From Parvibaculum sp002684405 (GTDB lineage: Bacteria; Pseudomonadota; Alphaproteobacteria; Parvibaculales; Parvibaculaceae): a stretch of DNA of 64,000 bases. The notes beneath the pieces are model-generated. The model saw only the letters and a program-made list of their open reading frames with translations. It did no database searches and had not been told where the DNA came from. Where the stretch lies: the NCBI GenBank assembly GCA_965140395.1, contig OZ223205.1, positions 372,001 through 436,000 on the forward strand. The letters are read 5' to 3'. This document shows positions 8,452 to 18,711 of this stretch, piece after piece (the stretch's first letter is position 1; each line of letters starts with the position of its first letter). Both the position numbers and the translations under genes were made by a program.

Positions 8452-9327
8452 ATGACCGCAACACCCCCTCCCATGCCGTTCCGCAAGATGAACGGCCTCG
8501 GCAACGACTTCGTCGTGCTGGATCTGCGCGCGCATCCGCTCGCGCTGACGGAGGAGCTTGCGCGCCGCATCGCCGACCGGGAAAACGGCGTGGGCTGCGA
8601 CCAGTTCATCACCATCGAACCGGCGCGTAGCGGCGGCGACGCCTTTATGGGCATCCGCAACAATGACGGCGGCGCGGTGGAAGCCTGCGGCAACGCGGCC
8701 CGCTGCATCGGCCAGATCCTGCTCGACGAGACAGGCAAGGACGCCGTCACCATCGAGACCCCGAGCGGCGACACGGTCGCAACGCGCGGCCCCGAGGGAA
8801 CCATCACCGTCGACATGGGCGAGCCGCGCCTCGGCTGGGACGAAATCCCGCTTTCCGAAGAATTTCGCGACACCCGCGCCATCGAACTCGAAGTCGGCCC
8901 GCTGGGCGATCCGATCATGCATTCGCCCGCCGTGGTGAATGTCGGCAATCCGCATGCGATCTTCTTCGTCGACGATGTGGACGCGATAGACCTCGGCCGC
9001 ATCGGCCCGATGCTGGAACACCATCCGCTCTTTCCCGAGCGCGCAAACATCTCCGTCGCGCAGGTGCTGTCGCCGACCCATATCCGCATTCGCACATGGG
9101 AGCGCGGCGCAGGCCTCACAAAGGCCTGCGGGACGGCGGCCTGTGCCAGCGCGGTCGCCGCGATCCGCCGCCGCAAGACGGAGCGGACCATGACGGTAAG
9201 CCTGCCCGGCGGCGACCTGACGCTCGAATGGCGCGAGGCCGACAACCACATCTATATGACGGGCCCCGCGACCCTCGACTATGAAAGCGAACTCGACCCC
9301 GCGCTTCTTTCGGGAGGGGCGGCATGA
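8452..9327 (+). CDS. dapF: Diaminopimelate epimerase
   Basis: DapF interconverts LL- and meso-diaminopimelate for lysine and peptidoglycan synthesis, using two cysteines as acid and base. The motifs are FRKMNGLGNDFVVLD near the start, GGAVEACGNAARC with the first catalytic Cys, and GLTKACGTAACA with the second. The start is uncertain: ATG 8452 gives 291 residues, ATG 8473 gives 284 (MPFRKMNG), and ATG 8341 has the best ribosome-binding site but adds a non-conserved 37 residues. The stop overlaps the mtaB start as ATGA. Confidence 0.93.
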   Translation: MTATPPPMPFRKMNGLGNDFVVLDLRAHPLALTEELARRIADRENGVGCDQFITIEPARSGGDAFMGIRNNDGGAVEACGNAARCIGQILLDETGKDAVTIETPSGDTVATRGPEGTITVDMGEPRLGWDEIPLSEEFRDTRAIELEVGPLGDPIMHSPAVVNVGNPHAIFFVDDVDAIDLGRIGPMLEHHPLFPERANISVAQVLSPTHIRIRTWERGAGLTKACGTAACASAVAAIRRRKTERTMTVSLPGGDLTLEWREADNHIYMTGPATLDYESELDPALLSGGAA

Positions 9328-10595
9328 GCGAGAAGAAGCCCACCGAAATCGTGACCTTCGGCTGCCGCCTCAACACCTATGAATCCGAGGTGATGCGCGG
9401 CCATGCGGCGGAAGCAGGGCTCGAAGGCGCCATCGTCTTCAATACCTGCGCCGTGACGGGCGAGGCGGTACGCCAGGCCAAGCAGGCGATCCGCAAGGCG
9501 CGCCGCGAGAACCCGGAAGCCCGCATCATCGTCACCGGCTGCGCCGCGCAGGTGGACCCGGAAAGCTTTGGCGATATGGGCGAGGTCGATCTCGTCATCG
9601 GCAATGCCGAAAAGATGGAAGCGGCAAGCTGGACACCCGCCCGCGCGCTCCACGCCAATGAAAAGATCCGCGTCAACGACATCATGTCGGTGCGCGAAAC
9701 CGCCGGACACCTCGTGCAGGGGCTGGAAGGCCGCGCCCGCGCCTTCGTACAGGTGCAGAACGGCTGCGACCATCGCTGCACCTTCTGCATCATTCCCTAT
9801 GGCCGGGGCAATTCGCGCTCCGTGCCCGCCGGCGAAGTCGTCTCCGAGGTCCGGAACCTCGTCGAAAACGGCTACCGCGAAATCGTGCTGACGGGCGTCG
9901 ACATCACCTCTTACGGATCGGACCTGCCCGGCAGGCCCTCGCTCGGCAATCTCGCGACTCGCATTCTGAAGCTGGTGCCGGAACTGGAGCGTCTGCGGCT
10001 TTCCTCCATCGACTCGATCGAGGCCGACGACGCGCTGATGCGCCTCATCGCGGAAGAAGAGCGGCTAATGCCGCATCTCCATCTGTCGCTGCAGGCCGGC
10101 GACAACATGATCCTGAAGCGCATGAAGCGCCGCCATTCGCGCGAGGACGCCATCGCCTTTTGCGAGGAAGCGCGCCGCCTGCGCCCCGACATCGTGTTCG
10201 GCGCAGACATCATCGCCGGCTTCCCGACCGAGACCGACGAGATGTTCGAGAACTCGCTGCGGCATGTCGATGAATGCGGCCTCACCTGGCTGCATGTCTT
10301 TCCCTATTCGCCGCGCCCTGGCACCCCCGCCGCGCGCATGCCGCAGGTGGAACGCGGCCTCATCAAGACCCGCGCCGCCCGCCTTCGCCAGAAGGGCGCC
10401 GAGCGCCTGCGCGCTCATCTGGAATCGGGTCTCGGCGCCACTTGCCCGGTGCTGATGGAAACCGGCACGATGGGCCGCACTCACCAGTTCACGCCGGTCA
10501 GGCTCGAAGGCGGCAAGGCGCAGGCAGGCGACATCCTGCCGGTGCAGCTCGCCGGGCATGACGGCAAGCGTTTCAAGGGATTATTGGCTGCATGA
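9324..10595 (+). CDS. mtaB: tRNA t6A37 methylthiotransferase
   Basis: MtaB is a radical-SAM enzyme that inserts a methylthio group into t6A at position 37 of tRNAs reading ANN codons. The N-terminal UPF0004 domain supplies three cysteines for one cluster (C14, C42, C73). The radical SAM cluster is C148-X3-C152-X2-C155 (GCDHRCTFC). The opening TFGCRLNTYESEVM is characteristic of MtaB rather than MiaB or RimO. The 423 residues match the family. It overlaps dapF and ftsY by ATGA at both ends, so the three are one translational unit. Confidence 0.93.
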   Translation: MSEKKPTEIVTFGCRLNTYESEVMRGHAAEAGLEGAIVFNTCAVTGEAVRQAKQAIRKARRENPEARIIVTGCAAQVDPESFGDMGEVDLVIGNAEKMEAASWTPARALHANEKIRVNDIMSVRETAGHLVQGLEGRARAFVQVQNGCDHRCTFCIIPYGRGNSRSVPAGEVVSEVRNLVENGYREIVLTGVDITSYGSDLPGRPSLGNLATRILKLVPELERLRLSSIDSIEADDALMRLIAEEERLMPHLHLSLQAGDNMILKRMKRRHSREDAIAFCEEARRLRPDIVFGADIIAGFPTETDEMFENSLRHVDECGLTWLHVFPYSPRPGTPAARMPQVERGLIKTRAARLRQKGAERLRAHLESGLGATCPVLMETGTMGRTHQFTPVRLEGGKAQAGDILPVQLAGHDGKRFKGLLAA

Positions 10596-11566
10596 GCGAG
10601 AGCGAGACCCAGAACGACGCCGGAAGCGAAACCGGATCGGAAGAAAAGAAAAAGGGCCTCTTTCGCCGCATGAAGGAGGGGCTCTCCCGCTCCGCGAAAA
10701 ACATTTCCGAAGGCGTCACCGGCATCTTCACCAAGCGCAAGCTCGACGACGAGACGCTTGAAGAGCTGGAAGACCTGCTCATCTCCGCAGATCTCGGCAT
10801 CGACGCGGCCTCGAAGATCACCGCCCAGATCCGCAAGGACCGTTTCGACAAGGAAGTCAGCCCGGAAGAAATACGCGAGGCGCTGGCCAGCGAGATTGCG
10901 GACATCCTGAGACCGGTGGAAAAGCCCTTCGAGATCGACACCACGAAAAAGCCCTATGTGCTTCTCATGGTCGGCGTGAACGGCGCGGGCAAGACAACCA
11001 CCATCGGCAAGATCGGCGCAAAGCTGATCGGGGAAGGAAAATCCGTCATCCTGGCGGCGGGCGACACCTTCCGCGCGGCGGCCGTGGAGCAGCTCAAAGT
11101 GTGGGGCGAGCGCATCGGCGCGCCCGTCGTCACCACCAAGCTCGGCGGCGACGCGGCGGGCCTTGCCTATGAGGCGATCGCGCGCGCCAAGGAAGAAGGC
11201 GCCGATGTCGTGCTGATCGACACGGCGGGCCGCCTCCAGAACAAGGCCGATTTGATGGCGGAGCTTGAAAAGGTGATCCGCGTCGTCAAGAAGATCGAGC
11301 CCGAAGCACCCCATGCGACGCTGCTGGTGCTCGACGCCACCACAGGTCAGAACGCGGTGAACCAGGTGGAAATTTTCGGCAGCACCGCGGGCGTTACCGG
11401 CCTTGTGATGACCAAGCTGGACGGCACGGCGCGCGGCGGCATCCTGGTTGCCATTGCCGAAAAATTCAGCATGCCGGTCCATATGATCGGGGTCGGCGAA
11501 AGCGTGGAAGACCTGCAGACCTTCTCGGCGGACGCCTATGCGAAAGCCATTGCCGGGGCGAACTGA
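10592..11566 (+). CDS. ftsY: SRP receptor GTPase
   Basis: FtsY is the membrane-associated receptor for Ffh-ribosome complexes. The 324-residue protein has a short charged N-terminal region, an N domain, and a G domain with GVNGAGKTTTIGK (near residues 128-140), the DTFRAAAVEQL segment, DTAGR and TKLDGTARGG. The acidic A domain seen in E. coli FtsY is largely absent, as in many alphaproteobacteria. It starts inside the mtaB stop codon (ATGA). Its partner ffh is 3.2 kb away on the other strand. Confidence 0.96.
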   Translation: MSESETQNDAGSETGSEEKKKGLFRRMKEGLSRSAKNISEGVTGIFTKRKLDDETLEELEDLLISADLGIDAASKITAQIRKDRFDKEVSPEEIREALASEIADILRPVEKPFEIDTTKKPYVLLMVGVNGAGKTTTIGKIGAKLIGEGKSVILAAGDTFRAAAVEQLKVWGERIGAPVVTTKLGGDAAGLAYEAIARAKEEGADVVLIDTAGRLQNKADLMAELEKVIRVVKKIEPEAPHATLLVLDATTGQNAVNQVEIFGSTAGVTGLVMTKLDGTARGGILVAIAEKFSMPVHMIGVGESVEDLQTFSADAYAKAIAGAN

Positions 11567-11613
11567 TCCGATAGGCGGATTGGTCTCGTAGAAAGTAACG
11601 GGCGGCTCGACAC

Positions 11614-12294
11614 ATGACTGCGGAGTCCGGAATGACCGAGACGAAGGCCAAGACCACATCCAAAGACACCCATGCGGGCATGACCGGCTCTCAATGGGGC
11701 CGCATGGCTATCGAGCTGGGGCCGCTGGCCGTGTTCTTCATCATGAACGCCCAGGCCGACAATCTGTTCGGCGTGCCCGAGAACCAGACGATTTTCTGGG
11801 CCACCGGCGCGTTCATGATCGCGACGGCCGTCTCGCTCGGCGTGTCCTATGCGAAATTCCGCCATATCCCCACCATGCCGCTCGTCACCGGCGTCTTCGT
11901 GATGGTTTTCGGCGGGCTGACGCTCTGGCTGCATAATGACGAGTTCATCAAGCTGAAGCCCACCATCGTGAACCTTCTGTTTGCAACAGCGCTGCTGGGC
12001 GCTGCGATGATGGGCAAGCCGCTGATGAAGAAGCTCTTCGACGGCGCGTTCGACCTCACCGATACGGGCTGGATGATCCTCTCGGTACGCTGGGGGCTCT
12101 TCTTCGTCTTTCTCGCCATCGTGAACGAAGTCGTCTGGCGCAATTTCTCGACCGACTTCTGGGTCAGCTTCAAGCTCTTCGGCGTGACGCCCATCACCCT
12201 CGTCTTCGGCATGGCGCAGCTGGGCGTGCTCACAAAGCATGCACCGGAAAAGCCCGACGACGAGACAGCAGAAGCCATCCAGACCGCGAAGTAG
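11614..12294 (+). CDS. yciB: Inner membrane septation protein A homologue (YciB/IspZ)
   Basis: YciB family proteins are small inner-membrane proteins needed for normal envelope or septum formation in enterobacteria and Shigella; the molecular role is unclear. The 226-residue protein has a hydrophilic N-terminus and five to six membrane segments, including LGPLAVFFIMNAQADNLFG, and the conserved block VNEVVWRNFSTDFWVSFKLF. It lies 47 bases after ftsY and is likely in the same transcript. It converges with the MHS transporter, only 3 bases apart, with no visible terminator. The exact start may be a few codons downstream (internal Met at residues 7 and 23). Confidence 0.9.
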   Translation: MTAESGMTETKAKTTSKDTHAGMTGSQWGRMAIELGPLAVFFIMNAQADNLFGVPENQTIFWATGAFMIATAVSLGVSYAKFRHIPTMPLVTGVFVMVFGGLTLWLHNDEFIKLKPTIVNLLFATALLGAAMMGKPLMKKLFDGAFDLTDTGWMILSVRWGLFFVFLAIVNEVVWRNFSTDFWVSFKLFGVTPITLVFGMAQLGVLTKHAPEKPDDETAEAIQTAK

Positions 12295-12297
12295 GCC

Positions 12298-13965
<1,668 letters not shown>

Positions 13966-14079
13966 GTCGTTTCCTCCCCCGATGTACCGGCCCGCCGCCT
14001 TCTGCGCGAAACGGGCCTCCTCCACCGAAGATCATGCCCAAACGAGGCAGGATCGCCAAGCGACGAAAACACGAACCCC

Positions 14080-14748
14080 TCAGCCCGCGGAGGGGGCGGC
14101 GGGGAAGAAATTTCCGTTCTCGCCTTCCGGGTTGCCGAAGGGTGCAATAGCCGATTTGTCCTTAACGCTGCGATATTGCGTGAGCGCCCAATAGACACTT
14201 GGGAAAGCAAGCTCCTGCCACGGAATATCGTCCCAGGCGAAGAGCGCGACTTCGAGGCTTTCCTCCCCGGCGGAAAATTCGGGCCTCGCCAGCGTTGCGC
14301 GATACATGAGCTGCACCTGCGAAATGCGCGGAATGTTGTAGACCGCCAGCAGGTCACGAATGACGATTTCAGCATTCGCTTCTTCACGCGCTTCGCGCTT
14401 CGCGCCGTCTTCGGTCGTCTCGCCCTGCTCCATAAAGCCAGCCGGCAATGTCCAGAAGCCCCGGCGCGGCTCGATGGAACGGCGGCACATCAAAAACCGC
14501 CCTTCATGTTCGACCACCGATCCGACCACGATCCGCGGATTCACATAGTCGATGAAACCGCATGCATCGCACACATCGCGCGCGAGATTGTCCCCATCCG
14601 GCACGCGGCGGGAAAAGGCGACGCTCTCTTCCCGTCCCGGCTCCTGGGGCTTGGGCACGCGATGCGTCACTTTTTCGCGCATTGCAGTTTGTTCATGTTC
14701 TTTATCGTTTTGGTTGCCGCTCGTCATCGCCGTGTCACTTTTCGTCAT
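14080..14748 (-). CDS. Nudix hydrolase with half a zinc ribbon
   Basis: Nudix enzymes hydrolyse nucleoside diphosphates linked to another group. The Nudix box is at residues 104-126: G104, E110, then REAREEA, with the usual late Gly replaced by Asn125. Upstream, DVCDACGFIDYVNPRIVVGSVVE resembles the zinc ribbon and strand of NudC/zinc-ribbon Nudix proteins, but only one CxxC (C60, C63) is present; the first pair is missing. The N-terminal 40 residues are polar and may not all be translated (Met8 and Met23 are alternatives). The substrate is unknown. The gene is separated from the MHS gene by 114 bases. Confidence 0.85.
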   Translation of the reverse strand: MTKSDTAMTSGNQNDKEHEQTAMREKVTHRVPKPQEPGREESVAFSRRVPDGDNLARDVCDACGFIDYVNPRIVVGSVVEHEGRFLMCRRSIEPRRGFWTLPAGFMEQGETTEDGAKREAREEANAEIVIRDLLAVYNIPRISQVQLMYRATLARPEFSAGEESLEVALFAWDDIPWQELAFPSVYWALTQYRSVKDKSAIAPFGNPEGENGNFFPAAPSAG

Positions 14749-15157
14749 TGCCGCTAATCGTTACCACGCATCCGGAAGGGTCTATCTGCCCACGGAGTTA
14801 CGCAACTGCCACCGGGATTTCAGCCGGAGCGGCGCCTTATTGCTCCGGCTACAGATATACGCGACACATAAGCACGATTCTTTCGCCCTTACCTCTTGCG
14901 CGGCAGGGGTCCTCAGGTGCATATGATGATAGATCGGCGCAGACGTTCAGGCCATATCCCGGCACGCAGGCATACACATATGCAGTGCTTTCATGGCCGG
15001 TCATCGCGCGCCGGGCAGCGTTGCCGTCTGCATTCGGTTCACCCGGCGAGGCAACGCGTCCAAAAGCACAACATGGCTTAAGCCAGCCGTCGGCTTTCCG
15101 TATGCGGCCCGTTTCCCGCGGATCACTCCGGCGACAAACATCTGAAGGAAAAATTGC
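14749..15157. other. 409-base intergenic region upstream of the MarR gene
   Basis: This divergent region between the Nudix and MarR genes has a perfect 9-bp inverted repeat, AGCCGGAGC (14822-14830) with GCTCCGGCT (14842-14850), but no T-run. The MarR ribosome-binding site AAGGA lies just before 15158. I see no convincing ORF or RNA gene. MarR proteins often bind palindromes near their own gene, so operator sites may be here; I could not pick one out. Confidence 0.4.
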
Positions 15158-15757
15158 ATGGCCCCGAGGAAGACTGCCGGAAGTTTCGACCTTGAAAGCT
15201 CGCTGAGTCATTTGCTGCGCCGGGCGCAGCAGTTTGCTTATGACCAGTTCGTGCAGCAGATGGGCGACAGCTCGCTCACGCCGCGCCAGTTCATCGTGCT
15301 GTTCGCGGTCAACGAGGAAGAAGGCCTGAGCCAGACCGATCTGGTGAACCGCACAGGCATCGACCGCTCGACGCTGGCCGACATGATCAGCCGCATGATC
15401 AAGAACGGCCTGCTTGCCCGCAAGCGCACCGCCGAAGACGCCCGCGCCAATTCCGTTCGCCTGACCGCCGCCGGCCGCCGCTCGCTCAAAAGCGCCATGC
15501 CGCGCGCCCTGGCCGCCGAGAAGGCGCTTCTCGACATCATGCCCAAGACCGTCCAGTCGGATCTGATGAAGGCGCTCAGCCATCTGAACGAAGCCGTGGA
15601 AGGCATGAAGGCAGAGGAAGCCGCCACGCCCGCCAAAAAGGCGCCGGCCAAGCGCGCCCCGGCCCGCAAGAAACCGGCTGCGAAAAAGCCTGCCGCCCGG
15701 AAGGCCCCGGCCCGCAAGCCGGCCGCGAAGAAGACGACGGCCCGCAAGAAGAAGTAA
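15158..15757 (+). CDS. MarR-family regulator with histone-H1-like C-terminal tail
   Basis: Residues about 10-150 form a MarR-type winged helix: LTPRQFIVLFAVNEEEGLSQ, then TDLVNRTGIDRSTLADMISR (recognition region) and RMIKNGLLARKR with the wing (AEDARANSVRLTAAGRRSL). After residue 150 the protein changes to a basic tail of about 45 residues, built of AKKAP, ARKPAAKK and similar units, ending in ARKKK. MarR proteins normally stop near 150-170 residues. The tail should add non-specific DNA affinity (inference). AAGGA lies 8 bases before the ATG. It converges with ccmG. The ligand is unknown. Confidence 0.9.
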   Translation: MAPRKTAGSFDLESSLSHLLRRAQQFAYDQFVQQMGDSSLTPRQFIVLFAVNEEEGLSQTDLVNRTGIDRSTLADMISRMIKNGLLARKRTAEDARANSVRLTAAGRRSLKSAMPRALAAEKALLDIMPKTVQSDLMKALSHLNEAVEGMKAEEAATPAKKAPAKRAPARKKPAAKKPAARKAPARKPAAKKTTARKKK

Positions 15758-15768
15758 GCCGTCTGCCT

Positions 15769-16359
15769 CTACTGCCCGGCGGCGGGAGTCGCCGGGTTTG
15801 CGGCCCGCAGCGCCGGAAGGATATCGTTCTCGATACTTTCCGGTGTGAGCGGGCCGACATGTTTCACGACAATCCGCCCCTCGCCATCGACCACATAGGT
15901 TTCCGGAACGCCATAAACGCCCCAGTCGATGGAGGCCTGCCCCCTGGCGTCGGCGCCGATCCGGTCGAACGGGTCCCCCAGTTCGGAAAGGAAACGCCGC
16001 GCAGCCCGCGGATCGTCCTTGTAGTCGATCCCGTAAAGCGGCACCTCGGGGTGCTTTTGCCGGAACTCGACCAGCATCGGCATTTCCTCGCGGCACGGCA
16101 CGCACCAGCTCGCCCAGACATTGACGATGCTCGCCTTGCCCCCGCGCAAATTTCCATCGGCCAGTCCCGGGTGCGGAAGCCCTTCGACCGGTGGCAGGTC
16201 GAACACCGGCACCTCGCGCCCGATCAGCGCCGAGGGCACACGGGACGGATCCCCGTTGAACAGCGCCACAAGGAAGAAACCAGCCAGAACGAAGAAAACC
16301 GCCGCCGGGATCAGCGCCAGCAGCCGCCGTCTTCCGCCCGTGGAAGGCTCGTCGGTCAC
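15769..16359 (-). CDS. ccmG: Cytochrome c maturation thiol:disulfide interchange protein
   Basis: CcmG/DsbE is a membrane-anchored periplasmic thioredoxin that keeps the apocytochrome CXXCH thiols reduced. The 196 residues have one N-terminal membrane anchor (residues about 12-34) and a thioredoxin domain with WASWCVPC (C86, C89), then the acidic insert typical of the family and VYGVPETYVVD with the cis-Pro. It starts at a GTG that overlaps the ccmD stop (GTGA). It is last in ech-ccmABCDG. Confidence 0.94.
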   Translation of the reverse strand: MTDEPSTGGRRRLLALIPAAVFFVLAGFFLVALFNGDPSRVPSALIGREVPVFDLPPVEGLPHPGLADGNLRGGKASIVNVWASWCVPCREEMPMLVEFRQKHPEVPLYGIDYKDDPRAARRFLSELGDPFDRIGADARGQASIDWGVYGVPETYVVDGEGRIVVKHVGPLTPESIENDILPALRAANPATPAAGQ

Positions 16360-16535
16360 GCACCGCCCTCCGGCTTGCGATCCCGGCGTCGCGTTTCCAG
16401 CCTGTCCACAAGACGTTTCTGCGCCCTGAAATCGGCGATGCTCTGCCAGATCACGCCGATAAAGACGAGCGCGGCCAGCCCGTAGCTCGGCCAGACGAAG
16501 GCGGCATATCCGCCCATATAGAAAAATTCGTTCAT
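16356..16535 (-). CDS. ccmD: Heme exporter protein CcmD
   Basis: This 59-residue protein was found by reading the gap between ccmC and ccmG. It begins MNEFFYMGGYAAFVWPSYGL, the classic CcmD opening, followed by one membrane helix (AALVFIGVIW) and a basic cytoplasmic tail rich in Arg (RLETRRRDRKPEGG). CcmD helps release holo-CcmE from the CcmABC complex. It starts 7 bases after the ccmC stop, and its TGA overlaps the GTG of ccmG, so the gene is squeezed between its partners in the standard ccmCDG order. Confidence 0.95.
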   Translation of the reverse strand: MNEFFYMGGYAAFVWPSYGLAALVFIGVIWQSIADFRAQKRLVDRLETRRRDRKPEGGA

Positions 16536-16542
16536 TTCCGCC

Positions 16543-17289
16543 CTACCCTTCGGCCCGGCGCAGGCTCATCGCCCGCACGCGCCGCCTGAGCACTTCCGTC
16601 CGCATCCGCACCAGCAGCATCACGAAGAAGAACAACGTGAAACCAACGGCCAGCGTCATCAGCGGAACGAGCATGGACGACGCAACGGTCGGCCCGTCCA
16701 TCCGGAACACGCTGGCCGGCTGATGCAGCGTGTTCCACCAGTTCACCGAATAATGAATGATCGGCACATTGACGAAGCCCACCAGCGCCAGCACCGCCGC
16801 CGGCCGCGTCGCCGCGTGTGGATCGTCGATGGTCGCCCTGAGCGCCATATAGCCCAGATAGATGAAGAACAGGATCAGCACCGAGGTCAGCCGGGCATCC
16901 CAGACCCACCAGGTGCCCCACATCGGTTCGCCCCAGAGCGAGCCCGTGACCAGCGCCAGAAAGGTGAAGGCCGCCCCGATGGGCGCCGCCGCCTTGGCGC
17001 AGACATCGGCGATCGGATGGCGGAACACCAGCGCCACACCGCTTGCCACCGCCATCACCGAATAGACGAAGAGCGACAGCCAGGCCGACGGCACATGGAT
17101 ATACATGATCCGCACCGTCTCTCCCTGCTGATAGTCGGGCGGAGAAGCGAACAGCGCAAAATAGAGCCCCACCGCCATCACCACAGCCGTGAGCACGCCG
17201 AGCGGCGCGACAAGACGGCTCGACAGCGCCATGAAGCGCGTGGGATTGGCGAAGGCCTGGAGCCGCTGCGAGGCGGTGAGCATGGTCAT
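16543..17289 (-). CDS. ccmC: Heme exporter / CcmE heme-loading protein
   Basis: CcmC loads heme onto CcmE at the outer face of the inner membrane. It has six hydrophobic segments and the tryptophan-rich heme-handling motif WGTWWVWDARLTS. Conserved histidines flank it (YIHVPSAW; VPIIHYSVNWWNTLHQ). I start it at ATG 17289 (MTMLTASQRLQAF, 248 residues); a GTG at 17379 would add 30 residues that look unlike the family. No strong Shine-Dalgarno sequence is visible at either. It lies between ccmB and ccmD. Confidence 0.94.
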   Translation of the reverse strand: MTMLTASQRLQAFANPTRFMALSSRLVAPLGVLTAVVMAVGLYFALFASPPDYQQGETVRIMYIHVPSAWLSLFVYSVMAVASGVALVFRHPIADVCAKAAAPIGAAFTFLALVTGSLWGEPMWGTWWVWDARLTSVLILFFIYLGYMALRATIDDPHAATRPAAVLALVGFVNVPIIHYSVNWWNTLHQPASVFRMDGPTVASSMLVPLMTLAVGFTLFFFVMLLVRMRTEVLRRRVRAMSLRRAEG

Positions 17290-17382
17290 GCCTGTGATGT
17301 AGCCCGGCAGGGCGTGAAACGGCAAGAGAGCGGGGCGATTTGTGATCCCGACATAAGGTCGCGCCTCATTCCAACACACCCT

Positions 17383-18060
17383 CTATTTAAGCGCGGCCCT
17401 GAGCCCCGCCGCCGCGGCCACAGGACCGATGACGAGGCTTGCCAGCGTCACGGCCCCGAGAAAGCTGAGTGCCTGCATCATAACGCCGGGCGGCGCGCCT
17501 GAAATCGCCTCATCCGCCGCCCCGACGCCGAAAATCAGCACCGGGACATAGAACGGCACCACAAGCAGCGAGGCGAGCAGGCCGCCCCGACGCACCCCGA
17601 CCGTCAGCGCGGCTCCGATGGCGCCCAGAAAGCTCAATGCGGGCGTCCCGATGGCCATGGACAGGATGAGCGGGGGAAACACGTTGACCGGCAGGTTGAG
17701 CAGCAGGCCCAGAAGCGGCGCGGCGACCAGCAGCGGCAACCCTGTTGTCAGCCAATGGCTGAACGCCTTGGCGGCCGCGATCGCCTCCAGCGGCAAGGGT
17801 CCCATGGCGAGAAGGTCGAGCGTTCCGTCTTCGAGGTCGGCCTGAAACAGACGTTCCAGCGTCAGCAGCGAGGACAGCAGCAAGGCCACCCACAAAATGC
17901 CCGGCGCAATCTGCGCCAGCAGCGACAGGTTGGGCCCGACGCCCACCGCGACGACGCTCACCGTAATCAGGAAAAAGAAGACGGCCATGCCGCCGCCGCC
18001 GCCTGCGCGCACGGCCAGCCGCAAATCCCGCGCGATCAATGCTGCAATGGCGCGTCCCAT
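17383..18060 (-). CDS. ccmB: Heme exporter permease CcmB
   Basis: CcmB is the membrane subunit that, with the ATPase CcmA, drives release of heme-loaded CcmE from CcmC. The 225 residues have six hydrophobic segments and family marks such as LIARDLRLAVRAGGG at the N-terminus and SLLTLERLFQADLEDGTLDL in the first cytoplasmic loop. The ATG shares one base with the ccmA stop (TGATG), a sign of translational coupling. Confidence 0.94.
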   Translation of the reverse strand: MGRAIAALIARDLRLAVRAGGGGGMAVFFFLITVSVVAVGVGPNLSLLAQIAPGILWVALLLSSLLTLERLFQADLEDGTLDLLAMGPLPLEAIAAAKAFSHWLTTGLPLLVAAPLLGLLLNLPVNVFPPLILSMAIGTPALSFLGAIGAALTVGVRRGGLLASLLVVPFYVPVLIFGVGAADEAISGAPPGVMMQALSFLGAVTLASLVIGPVAAAAGLRAALK

Positions 18061-18704
18061 CAGGCCACCTGCCGGCGCGGCGAAAGATCGAGCATAAGCT
18101 GGCGCTTGAGCCCCAGTTCGAGATGCGTCGCCGCCACGATGAGCCCGCCCAGCGCCAGATGCGCCTCCATCAGCTCCGCCAGGATGGCGGTCGAGGCCTT
18201 GTCCAGCGCGACGCTGGGCTCGTCCAGCAGCCAGAGAGGACGCGGCGCCACAAGGAGCCGCGCCAGCGCCAGCCGCTTGCGCTGCCCGGCGGACAGATAG
18301 GCAACCGAGAGATCGGCAAGATCGCCGAGCCGCACGGCATCGAGCGCAGGCAGAACATCCTGAGCGCCGTCTGCCCCGTCCAGAAACGAGCCCCAGAAGC
18401 GGAGCGTCTCTTCCACCGAAAAGGCAGGCTTCAGCGCGTCCAGATGACCGAGGTAATGCGCCTGCTCGCCGACCGATATGTCCTCTTCGCCACCATCGAG
18501 CGTCAGATGTCCTTCGGCCAGCTCGACGAGACCGGCAATCTGGCGCAGCAGGCTCGATTTCCCCGCCCCGTTGGGCCCCACCAGCACAAGCGCCTCGCCG
18601 CTCGCCACCTCGAAGCCGAGCCCCTGATAGACGAGCCGTCCGCCCCGGATGCAGGCCAGATCGGACGCCCGCAATGTCATCTTTCGCGCGGCGGGCGCCG
18701 CCAT
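18060..18704 (-). CDS. ccmA: Heme exporter ATP-binding protein CcmA
   Basis: This is the ABC ATPase of cytochrome c maturation system I. I start it at ATG 18704 (MAAPAARKMTLRASDLACIR, 214 residues) because GAGG lies just upstream and the longer frame is a shadow of the preceding gene. Walker A GPNGAGKS is at residues 43-50, signature LSAGQRKRLALARLL and Walker B LWLLDEPS follow. It begins 7 bases after the crotonase-family gene ends. The ccmE, ccmF and ccmH genes are not in the window. Confidence 0.95.
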   Translation of the reverse strand: MAAPAARKMTLRASDLACIRGGRLVYQGLGFEVASGEALVLVGPNGAGKSSLLRQIAGLVELAEGHLTLDGGEEDISVGEQAHYLGHLDALKPAFSVEETLRFWGSFLDGADGAQDVLPALDAVRLGDLADLSVAYLSAGQRKRLALARLLVAPRPLWLLDEPSVALDKASTAILAELMEAHLALGGLIVAATHLELGLKRQLMLDLSPRRQVA

Positions 18705-18711
18705 CGCATCC

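Noticed and set aside
7959..9251. A 430-codon minus-strand frame covering dapF
   Set aside because: Only its last 46 codons look real (the H1-like peptide); the rest is the antisense of dapF.
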